The notes under the pieces: generated by a model
The model's database searches: none
Told to the model about the DNA's origin: nothing
The model's input: the letters and a program-made list of their open reading frames with translations, nothing else
Shown here: piece by piece, positions 1 to 7,000 of the stretch
How the letters are laid out: every line of letters begins with the position of its first letter
Position numbering within the stretch: the stretch's first letter is position 1
DNA from: Lutispora sp.
GTDB lineage: Bacteria > Bacillota > Clostridia > Lutisporales > Lutisporaceae
Length of the DNA stretch: 10,912 bases
Assembly (NCBI GenBank): GCA_030834765.1
Contig: JAUQXG010000531.1
Location: 1 to 10,912 of the forward strand
Reading direction: 5' to 3'
Position numbers and translations under genes: made by a program

Positions 1-1
1 A

Positions 2-880
2 AAGGTTTTCTTCGAAGATATAAAGCTATTTACCGATAGTATTGACACATATAAAAATCTTTTTTTTGTATTCGCTGAAAGTGAGTCAGTGGGTAATGAT
101 TCTGAGTCATTTGATGATCCTGCATACGTATCTAGAAAAAAAGGACGAACATATCAGATTGAAAATATTTCTTCTGAAGTAGAGGTTCAGAAATTGTTTA
201 AAATGATAAAATCTCGCTACGAAAAATATTATGAAATATCTTTAGATGCATATGTAGATGAGATTTTAGAAGCAATAAATAATGACCCACAAGTAAAAAC
301 GAATTCAAATTATAGGAATTATACACAAGTTATTATGCGCATCTTAGACCAATATAGAAATCGTCCCTCTAAAACGCACAAAATAAAGAAGCCAAGTCCA
401 AATGTTACAGTTCCTCAAAATGATAACGATGAGGAAAATACAAATGAGAGTGTTGGCTTAACGGATAAATGGAAGTCAGCTACTTCAATATCAAAAAAGA
501 CACTTTTGTGTGATGCACTTGAATATATTTTGAGTCGTAGCGATGAAAAAATAATTATTAGAAGTAAGAAAAGAGGCTTCTATCAAACCCAAAATCAGGG
601 AGATAAAATAGAATATCACATTATTTCCACTGATAATCCCAGTAGTTCAGATTTTATCAAGAGATACAATCAAGCATTGAGGACACAAGAGGAAAGCGAT
701 GTTGCAAAAAGCATCATTTTATACCCTTACAAACAAGGTACCAATGATGAATTCAAATACGAGAATGTAATCTTCTATGATATAGATAAAGTTCCAAGTG
801 TACTAGAGCAGATTTACTCTAATACCGAGAATATAGAGGATGTGTTTTCCTGCTTGATGGCACTTGAAACGAGGTGCTAA
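2..880 (+). CDS. Unidentified protein, 5'-truncated by window edge; possible AAA+ ATPase C-terminal part
   Basis: The frame is open from base 2 to the TAA at 878-880, giving 292 visible residues. A GTG at 89 lies inside this open frame and has no ribosome binding site, so the gene almost certainly starts left of the window. The first visible residues are a hydrophobic strand (KNLFFVFAES) followed by an acidic loop and a YVSRKKGR stretch. This layout recalls the sensor-1 strand and following arginine region of BREX/DUF2791-like ATPases, but no Walker motif is in view, so that is only a guess. After it come a helical segment, a polar low-complexity linker at about residues 120-150, and a C-terminal domain of about 140 residues that I do not recognise. 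One base separates its stop from the nuclease gene, so the two are surely co-transcribed. Confidence 0.7.
   Translation, partial: KVFFEDIKLFTDSIDTYKNLFFVFAESESVGNDSESFDDPAYVSRKKGRTYQIENISSEVEVQKLFKMIKSRYEKYYEISLDAYVDEILEAINNDPQVKTNSNYRNYTQVIMRILDQYRNRPSKTHKIKKPSPNVTVPQNDNDEENTNESVGLTDKWKSATSISKKTLLCDALEYILSRSDEKIIIRSKKRGFYQTQNQGDKIEYHIISTDNPSSSDFIKRYNQALRTQEESDVAKSIILYPYKQGTNDEFKYENVIFYDIDKVPSVLEQIYSNTENIEDVFSCLMALETRC
871..876 (+). promoter_or_regulatory. Ribosome binding site deciding the nuclease start
   Basis: GAGGTG lies five bases before the ATG at 882, inside the last codons of the upstream gene. It supports the ATG over the upstream TTG at 864 and implies translational coupling with the preceding gene. 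Confidence 0.6.
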
Positions 881-881
881 T

Positions 882-2222
882 ATGAAGAATATACAAGTTG
901 TTAAAGAGAAAAAGGAACAAAGGATTTTTGACATTAAAGGGTACTCGTTTATAGAAGAAGAATCTGAATTTCCTCCAATTCCTATATACAGAATAGCATT
1001 AAATCAACATTTTGACTCTCCATTAGATGTTAGATACTGGTTGGAGGAAATAATCGATAGTATACAGTTTTTAGCTGATACGCCTTCTGAGTTAACGAAT
1101 TATATAAAAGAGTATGAAGAAAATATCCGCTTTACAGACAGGTATCTATTTCATGATTTGAGAACACGATATATTGACTTCCTTCTTTACGATGAAAGTG
1201 AACTAAAGAACAATGTTCTTTTAGTCGGATATACTTTTTTAGAGGAAGAAACATGTATAGCAATTAAGGCGTTCTCTTTAGCTGGATTAGCAGAGTTTGC
1301 ACAAAAGATACTTGATTATTGTAGTAAAAATGAAATCTCTGTTGAAAGTGAGGATAATCTTCGGTGGATACAGCTAGAGCAATGTATGCTTCCGGAAACA
1401 AACCTAAATCGTAATGATATATTTGATTCGTTTCTGAAGAAAACTTTACAGGAAGATTATTGTGGTACTTTTCTTAGTGCCTTTAATAGCATTGATGCTC
1501 AGGGATATTTGGATAAAACTTTTTATGATAGACCCATTACAATAAATGGGCATGCAACTACAGTCAGAGCTGTTAACCAGTTTGCTAAGTACTTTTCACC
1601 ATTTTGGAAAACTGATATTAGTGTTAAAGAAGTTTCTAGGACTATATTGTGTTTGCATGATGAGCTTTTGAATGATGAATCAATAAATAAGATTGTATAC
1701 ACCATAAAGCCCCATCTCATGCAATATTACCAATTACGATGGTTTGAAGATTTTTGTGGCAAGGTAATTGACAACATTAATATTCCAGAGTTGAAAATTC
1801 TTAGTAGTTATTCTGGCAGAAAATTTAATTTCTTTCAAAATGGCAACGAGGATGATGTCCGAGAAATTGACCTAATTTTAGGTGTTGAGTATAACAATAA
1901 TTATAAAATAATTGCAGTTGAATGTAAAAAGACATTAACCGATAAAGAAATCAAAACAACTAATAAGAAGATAAAGGACAAAGTATTAAGGTCCCACATT
2001 AACATTATTGATGCTTACATACACATTGGTTGCTTTAATAATGGTGTTTTGTTTGATAAAACTATTGACGGAACGCATGAAAAGTATAAGCTGGGATTGA
2101 TACAGATAGAAACCGATCCTAAGGTTGACGATGCACCGTACTTTGCTTTCTCAATATCATCTATTGAGAATTTGAAACTAAAGATTTGTTATGTTATGAA
2201 AGAGATTTTCGAGCAGTGGTAA
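882..2222 (+). CDS. Putative PD-(D/E)XK nuclease-domain protein
   Basis: A 446-residue protein. I chose the ATG at 882 because GAGGTG at 871-876 sits five bases upstream; an in-frame TTG at 864 would lack such a site. The N-terminal 300 residues match no family I know. They are mostly helical, with many acidic and aromatic residues. Near the C-terminus the sequence REIDLILGVE, then a short gap, then IIAVECKK, gives D330, E347 and K349. That is the D-x(16)-E-x-K arrangement of a PD-(D/E)XK nuclease core, with the expected hydrophobic strands around each motif. A basic helix (KKIKDKVLR) follows. There is no signal peptide or membrane segment, so it is probably cytoplasmic and cuts or binds nucleic acid. 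The one-base spacing to the upstream gene suggests a two-protein machine. Restriction or phage defence is my inference from fold and context; the substrate is unknown. Confidence 0.75.
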   Translation: MKNIQVVKEKKEQRIFDIKGYSFIEEESEFPPIPIYRIALNQHFDSPLDVRYWLEEIIDSIQFLADTPSELTNYIKEYEENIRFTDRYLFHDLRTRYIDFLLYDESELKNNVLLVGYTFLEEETCIAIKAFSLAGLAEFAQKILDYCSKNEISVESEDNLRWIQLEQCMLPETNLNRNDIFDSFLKKTLQEDYCGTFLSAFNSIDAQGYLDKTFYDRPITINGHATTVRAVNQFAKYFSPFWKTDISVKEVSRTILCLHDELLNDESINKIVYTIKPHLMQYYQLRWFEDFCGKVIDNINIPELKILSSYSGRKFNFFQNGNEDDVREIDLILGVEYNNNYKIIAVECKKTLTDKEIKTTNKKIKDKVLRSHINIIDAYIHIGCFNNGVLFDKTIDGTHEKYKLGLIQIETDPKVDDAPYFAFSISSIENLKLKICYVMKEIFEQW

Positions 2223-2227
2223 TGTAA

Positions 2228-2255
2228 ATGGCCTTGTTAATGCAGGGCCATTTTT
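2228..2255 (+). terminator. Rho-independent terminator of the nuclease operon
   Basis: Arms ATGGCCTTG (2228-2236) and CAGGGCCAT (2243-2251) form a nine-pair stem with one G-T wobble and a six-base loop. A run of T follows at 2251-2255. It starts five bases after the nuclease stop codon, which fits the end of that transcript. Confidence 0.8.
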
Positions 2256-2267
2256 GTACAAGCTATA

Positions 2268-2310
2268 CCTTGCCGCCAAGGGGATACCAGATTGATGCGG
2301 CATCTTTTTT
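2268..2310 (+). terminator. Second terminator-like hairpin with an overlapping alternative stem
   Basis: TGCCGC (2271-2276) pairs with GCGGCA (2297-2302) and is followed by TCTTTTTT, a terminator-like layout. A competing small stem, CCTTG (2268-2272) with CAAGG (2277-2281), shares bases with the first arm, so both cannot form together. This may be a backup terminator or the remains of an attenuator whose downstream gene is lost. Confidence 0.4.
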
Positions 2311-2359
2311 GTCTCCTTAAGGCATTGTGAGGTTATGTCTTGTTGCAAAAAAAGAAAGC

Positions 2360-2391
2360 TAAAATATAACATAAAAATGATAAAATATAAC
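2360..2391. repeat. 11-base direct repeat, 21-base period
   Basis: TAAAATATAAC occurs exactly at 2360-2370 and 2381-2391. The 21-base spacing is about two helical turns, as in paired protein-binding sites, but the sequence is very AT-rich and may repeat by chance. Confidence 0.35.
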
Positions 2392-2396
2392 TACTT

Positions 2397-2430
2397 AGAC
2401 GTGAGAGTATTGACCTTCACGTCTTTTATT
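2397..2430 (+). terminator. Hairpin with T-rich tail, no obvious gene upstream
   Basis: AGACGTGA (2397-2404) and TCACGTCT (2417-2424) are perfect complements around a 12-base loop, followed by TTATTT. It has terminator form. No gene upstream needs it, since the nuclease operon already ends at 2255, so it may belong to a deleted gene. Confidence 0.5.
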
Positions 2431-2548
2431 TTTGATAGATTAAAACACATGAGATTTCTCATTTAACATAGACGATGAAGGATAGGTTTTATGAAAAATA
2501 TTTGGTATATACCTGTCAAACCACTAGGACATAAGAATAGAAAGCTAA

Positions 2549-2773
2549 AAGTTCAGCCGTAAAGGCAATCTCTATGATAATGCTTGCATAGAGTCCTTTC
2601 ATGCTTCTCTTAAAAAGAAAGAAGTAAATTTGGTTACATATTATGATTATGATGCTGCGAGGCTTGGTATATTTGAATATATAGAGGCATGGTATAACAG
2701 AAAGAGAATCCACAGCAGCATAGGATACCTGACCCCTCAACAGTTTGAGGACAGGTTAAACAAATCTGCATAA
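2549..2773 (+). pseudogene. IS3-family transposase (OrfB) C-terminal fragment
   Basis: Frame 2549-2773 encodes 74 residues ending in NKSA and a TAA. It contains YDNACIESFHASLKK, in which the glutamate (codon 2591-2593) is the last catalytic acid of the DDE integrase core. It then has the family tail: VTYYDYDAARLGIFEYI, WYNRKRIHSSIGYLTP and QQFEDRL. An in-frame TAA at 2546-2548 and loss of everything upstream show that OrfA and the first two catalytic aspartates are gone. The reading frame is intact from the catalytic glutamate to the stop, so the truncation may be fairly recent. Confidence 0.85.
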
Positions 2774-2803
2774 TTTTGTGTCTACTATATTGACTTAAGT
2801 CCA
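2549..2803 (+). mobile_element. 3' remnant of an IS3-family insertion sequence
   Basis: The remnant carries the end of the transposase (see the pseudogene entry) and, after its stop, a right-end sequence running to ...AAGTCCA at 2803. Terminal CA and a TGTCTACT-type right inverted repeat are usual for IS3-family elements. No matching left end (expected to begin TGGACTTAAGTC) is present upstream in the window, so the left part has been deleted and the element cannot move on its own. Confidence 0.8.
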
Positions 2804-2861
2804 ATTATTTAAAGTGAGGATTTTCACTATTTTGATTTCTCAGTGTAAAAATTGCATTTGA

Positions 2862-2999
2862 GTTTCTAACTTTATTATTTAGCCTAATCCATTTCTATAA
2901 GTTTTAATCTTTTTAGTTTCTTGCTTTATTATTGAACTTTGTTTTGAAGCTATGAACTATTAATACTTTAGAGATAATTCTGTTTCCAACTTTATTACC
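2862..2999. repeat. Three imperfect 18-base direct repeats
   Basis: GTTTCTAACTTTATTATT (2862-2879), GTTTCTTGCTTTATTATT (2916-2933) and GTTTCCAACTTTATTACC (2982-2999) differ from one another at two to four positions. The start-to-start distances are 54 and 66 bases. The sequence is too AT-rich to rule out chance. Confidence 0.35.
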
Positions 3000-3079
3000 T
3001 TTATACAGCAACAGTTAGATATATGAATCATCTAATATCCTAAAAAAATATAAAAGATGGAAGCTTAATAAATAGAGTG

Positions 3080-3114
3080 CAAAACAGCAGGGTATAGTTA
3101 ATCCTGCTGTTTTG
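3080..3114. terminator. Strong orphan hairpin, probably bidirectional terminator
   Basis: CAAAACAGCAGG (3080-3091) and CCTGCTGTTTTG (3103-3114) form a perfect 12-pair stem with an 11-base loop. The A-tract and T-tract lie at the base of the stem, so it could terminate on either strand. No intact gene ends next to it. It probably outlived a gene now lost. Confidence 0.55.
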
Positions 3115-3226
3115 TTATTGATAATTAAATTAAGATATTGAATCCTTGATAAAAAGAATGAATGGGAAGGCATTCAATAAGCTACATATATATGCCCAAG
3201 ATTTTAAAAATGTATAATATAATAGA

Positions 3227-3418
3227 GAAGAGTTTATATCTGAAATGCAAAGAAAATAAGACGAGATAAGTGCTATCATTGGAATAGAATTAAAGATTAT
3301 CCAATTTATAGAAAGAATTTGGAAGTGATTAACGAAAGATCATTTAGATAGTCTTAAAATAATTACCGAGGAAGCATTAGGACACTATTTTCTTATAAAA
3401 AATAGTGTTTTAACATAG
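3227..3418 (+). pseudogene. Possible decayed small reading frame
   Basis: One frame reads as protein-like sequence interrupted by a TAA (3257-3259) and a TGA (3326-3328). Its segments are EEFISEMQRK, DEISAIIGIELKIIQFIERIWK and LTKDHLDSLKIITEEALGHYFL, ending at TAG 3416-3418. The alternation of acidic, basic and hydrophobic residues suggests amphipathic helices in a once-functional protein of about 60 residues. No start codon or ribosome binding site is evident, and I do not recognise a family. Chance is a real alternative in such AT-rich DNA. Confidence 0.3.
3382..3411. terminator. Hairpin beside the end of the small leftward gene
   Basis: ACACTATTTT (3382-3391) and AAAATAGTGT (3399-3408) form a perfect ten-pair stem with a seven-base loop. 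It directly follows the stop of the leftward 81-residue gene and is followed by TTT on the plus strand. It could serve as that gene's terminator, though the leftward T-tract is only the one inside the stem. Confidence 0.5.
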
Positions 3419-3655
3419 CTGCTTATTTAATTTTTCAATTTCGGCTTGATGATCTTGGATTTGTTGCCTTATATCTTGTCTGTTTTGTATATTTTGAGCT
3501 TGGGCTGCTCTTGTAAGTATATTTGCTCCCACAGAGGCAATAAAATTGCCTAAGGTATTCATATCATCATTACTCATATCCTCGGTGATCGCCAGAGCTA
3601 CAGCTGCGGACAACATAACAATTTGTTCTGGAGTAATACTCTCTAGTTTAGACAT
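3410..3655 (-). CDS. Small hypothetical protein with C-terminal coiled coil
   Basis: An 81-residue protein. The ATG at 3655 is preceded by a strong GGGGGTGG ribosome binding site and a promoter, which supports a real gene. The N-terminal half, with SPEQIVMLSAAVALAI and LGNFIASVGANIL, forms two amphipathic or hydrophobic helices too short and polar to be clear membrane spans. The C-terminal part, QNRQDIRQQIQDHQAEIEKL, is a heptad-like, glutamine-rich coiled coil. Proteins of this shape, beginning near 'SPEQI', are familiar from clostridial genomes as small hypotheticals, possibly the DUF6774 family, though I am not certain of that name. Function is unknown; oligomerisation through the coiled coil is likely. 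It is transcribed alone and divergently from the SNF2 gene. Confidence 0.75.
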   Translation of the reverse strand: MSKLESITPEQIVMLSAAVALAITEDMSNDDMNTLGNFIASVGANILTRAAQAQNIQNRQDIRQQIQDHQAEIEKLNKQLC

Positions 3656-3673
3656 AAAGCCACCCCCATAACT

Positions 3674-3702
3674 ATATTATGTACTTTGAATTGAATTGTC
3701 AC
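3674..3702 (-). promoter_or_regulatory. Promoter of the small leftward gene
   Basis: On the minus strand, GTGACA (3702-3697, five of six to the -35 consensus) is followed after 17 bases by TAATAT (3679-3674). An overlapping CATAAT gives a better -10 match but a 15-base spacer. It lies just upstream of the GGGGGTGG ribosome binding site. Confidence 0.5.
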
Positions 3703-3852
3703 TGAGTAAGAGTTGCTATAGTAAATTTTATAAACATCATGGAGTAAGCCATTATTGCTGTATTTGATGATAACAATATCAAATTAGTATTTATATGAGA
3801 ATAGGAAAAATGATTAAAGATTTATGAACATATCTAAATAAACTATTGCAAG

Positions 3853-3880
3853 TTGATATAAATTTAATATTAGATATAAT
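3853..3880 (+). promoter_or_regulatory. Promoter of the SNF2-family gene
   Basis: TTGATA (3853-3858), a 16-base spacer and a perfect TATAAT (3875-3880) form a near-consensus sigma-A promoter. Transcription would start near 3887, leaving a leader of about 140 bases before the ATG at 4029. Confidence 0.65.
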
Positions 3881-3902
3881 TAGAATGCAAGAATTTATTT
3901 CT

Positions 3903-3928
3903 ATTTTCATTTATATTAAAATGAAAAT
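3903..3928 (+). promoter_or_regulatory. Inverted repeat in the SNF2 leader
   Basis: ATTTTCATTT (3903-3912) and AAATGAAAAT (3919-3928) are perfect ten-base complements around a six-base loop, about 16 bases after the predicted transcript start. It could be a protein-binding operator or a weak 5' stabilising hairpin. It lacks the GC content of a terminator. Confidence 0.4.
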
Positions 3929-4028
3929 ACGTGAATAATGAAATGTGGTCCAAATTAAAACAATGAAAGTTATGATGATGCATATTACCATAATGCATTA
4001 TTATAATCTACATAATTGTGAGGTTAAT

Positions 4029-7000
4029 ATGTTTAAAATTTCAATCAGTGATAGAGAAATACATCAGGAAGCAGCAAATACGATAACTTATAGCAGAGGA
4101 ACCGATTATTACAACAATAATAGAGTTCGGATTGTTGGAATTGATACAGATGAAATGGTAATGAAAGCCCAAGTAATGGGTAGCCAGAGATATGATGTAG
4201 ATATTGATTTTTTTGAAGATGGCACTGTAGCTAATTATAGCTGTACTTGCCCAGCCTACTTAGAGTATGATGGTGCCTGTAAACACATTATCGCTGTATT
4301 GAAAGCAGCTCAACAAGGTGTAGGTGTGAAGGGCAAAGAAGAAGTTGCCAATAATAACAAAGCCATCGCTCATAAAATGAGCAATTTTGTTTTTAACTAT
4401 TTTGATTCTATACAAAGTGATAGCAGCAATAGAGTATTAAAGCTTGAAGTGATTTACGTATTTGAATCTGGTTTCGGGGCTTCTAATTCTTCCTTGGAAC
4501 TTAGAATTGGAGAGGACAGGCTTTATGTAGTGAGAAGTATAAAAGATTTTCTTCAAAATCTTGTAGAGCACAAAGTCAAAGAGTTTGGGAAGAATTTTAG
4601 TTTTAATCCTAAAATACATCGTTTTACAGAGGTGGATAAACAAATAATAGATCTATTAATAGAACTTTATGAAAATGAAAATACAGCAGTGAAGATGAGC
4701 CCTTTTTCCTATAATCAATCCAGTATATTCAAGGGTAATAAAGTATTTCTTTCAGATGCTTCATTAAAAAGACTTTTAGGAATTTTGAAAAATAGAGAAT
4801 TTAATGGACGAATATTCAATAGGGATATATTAAATATTCAAATAGCAGATGAAGATTTACCAATATCTTTTAAGCTAAGTCAAAAGAAAGAAGAGCTTAT
4901 ACTAGATTTTGATAGAGAAGCAGGTATGCCTATTCCCATCACAGAAGGAGGGACCTATTTCTTTTATAAAGATAAAATATACAATCCTTCGGAAAAACAG
5001 CTTAAATATTTTACACCTTTTTATCATGTATATGTCCTAAACAAAGAAAAGGAAATCGTGTTTTCTGGTAATGATAAAGAACGTTTTGTATCTGAGGTGC
5101 TGCCATATTTTGAAGGGGTAGGCGAACTTTTGGTAGATAAGCAGCTAGAGGACACCTTTTATAAGGAGGAACTTTATGCAAGAGCCTATTTTGATAAATC
5201 GGGAGATGAGATTTCCGCTAGATTAGAATTTTGCTATGGAGAAGAAATAATAAATCCATTTGAATCCAAAAGAGATGAGAATCACGGAAAAAGAATATTG
5301 ATAAGAGATATGGAAAAAGAAAAAAAAGTTATTGGGTTAATTGAAAAATCTGAATTCAAAATGTTAAAAGATAGAGTATATCTAGATGATGAAGAAGATG
5401 TTTTCAAGTTTCTATTTGAGATGCTGCCTCAATTTCAAGAGGTAGCTGAAGTATATTATTCAGATTCATTTAAGAGAATGACGTTGAGAGATACACGGCA
5501 TATCAGAGGAAAAGTAAGGCTGAATGATAAAACAGATTTGTTGGAAATTTCCTTTGATCTTCAAGATGTAGATAATGAGGAATTAAGGAGTATTTTTTCC
5601 TCTATAAAAGAAAAAAGGAAGTACTATCGTTTAAAAGATGGATCCTTTATGCCTCTTGATACTTCAGAATTTATAGAAATGGCAGATATGATTGAAAGTT
5701 TAGATATTAAAGATAAAGATTTAAAGAATAAGATCATAGAACTTCCTAAATATAGAGCTTTATATTTAGATAATAAGCTTAGAGAATCGAATTTAACCCA
5801 TATTGATAAGAATATTGCTTTTAAGCAAATGGTACAAAATATAAGAGAGCCTAAGGACATGGAATTTGAAATTCCTAATGAGTTGGAAGGAATCATGAGA
5901 GATTATCAAAAATTAGGTTTCAAATGGTTAAAAACTTTATCAGCATATGGGATGGGAGGAATTTTAGCAGATGATATGGGTCTTGGCAAGACCCTACAAG
6001 CGATATCATTCGTGTTATCAGAAAGAGAAAATAGAAAGACACCTGTATTGGTTGTCTCGCCCACTTCTTTAGTATACAATTGGCAAGCGGAGGTAGAAAA
6101 GTTTGCTCCACAGCTAAAGGTTCTTATTATTGCAGGGGCACAAAAGGATAGGCAAGAGCTTCTCACAGAAGTTATTGATGCTGATATAGTTATCACGTCA
6201 TATCCCCTTATTAGACGAGATATTGATCTGTATAAAGATATGGAGTTTTCCTATTGCTTTTTGGATGAGGCTCAATATATAAAAAACCCAGACTCGATAA
6301 ATGCGAAATCTGTTAAGCAAATAAAAGCGAAAGGATATTTTGCCCTTACAGGAACACCTATTGAAAATTCTTTGACGGAGCTTTGGTCCATATTTGACTT
6401 TATCATGCCTGGATATTTACTAAGTCACAGTAAATTTGTTAAAAGGTACGAGACACCTATCATAAAAAATAAAGACGAGAAAGCGTTGAAAGATCTTAGT
6501 AAACATATCAGTGCCTTTATTTTAAGAAGGATGAAAAAGGATGTATTAAAAGAGCTTCCAGAAAAAATTGAAAGCAGTATGACAGCGGAGTTGACGGATG
6601 ATCAGAAAAAGATATATTTAGCATATTTGCAGCAAGCAAAAGGAGAAGTCCAAAAAGAAATAGAAGAAAAAGGATTTGAAAGAAGTCAAATAAAGATATT
6701 ATCGATTTTAACAAGACTTCGTCAAATTTGTTGTCATCCATCTTTATTTATAGAAGATTATAAAGGAGATAGTGGGAAAATGCTTCTTTTGCAAGAAATA
6801 ATGGAAGAGGCCTTGGATGGTGGACATAGAATACTTTTGTTTTCTCAGTTTACAAGTATGCTAGAAATAATCAGCGCATATTTAGAAAAAGAAAATATAG
6901 AATATCATTATCTAGATGGTTCGACCAAAATGGAACATAGAGGTGAGCTAGTTAAGTCCTTTAATGAGGGGAAGGCTAAGGTTTTTTTAATATCTTTAAA

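Larger units (their letters stand above)
2256..2548. other. Gene-free stretch with extra hairpins and a direct repeat
   Basis: No convincing coding sequence is seen here. The stretch holds two further T-tailed hairpins (2268-2310 and 2397-2430) and an 11-base direct repeat at 2360 and 2381. A 23-codon open frame begins at ATG 2491 but lacks protein-like character. The stretch lies between the accessory operon and an IS remnant and may be debris from a mobile element or the end of an accessory island. Confidence 0.5.
2804..3226. other. AT-rich gene-free stretch
   Basis: No coding sequence is supported. The stretch contains three imperfect copies of an 18-base AT-rich motif (2862, 2916, 2982) and a strong hairpin at 3080-3114. 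No tRNA-like or CRISPR-like structure was found. It appears to be degenerate flanking DNA of the IS remnant. Confidence 0.5.

Noticed and set aside
864..881. TTG start giving a six-residue longer nuclease
   Set aside because: No ribosome binding site precedes it, whereas GAGGTG is well placed for ATG 882.
2491..2562. Small open frame of 23 codons with an AAGGAT upstream
   Set aside because: Too short, with no recognisable composition, and it runs into the IS remnant out of frame.
2862..2999. Decayed CRISPR array
   Set aside because: Repeats are short, AT-rich, imperfect and unevenly spaced, and no cas gene is present.
3945..4028. GTG start adding 28 residues to the SNF2 protein
   Set aside because: No ribosome binding site; the added Met/His-rich leader is not protein-like, and ATG 4029 has GTGAGGT upstream.
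5624..6741. Minus-strand open frames inside the SNF2 gene
   Set aside because: They are antisense shadows of a fully conserved coding region, with serine/isoleucine-rich composition and no binding sites.
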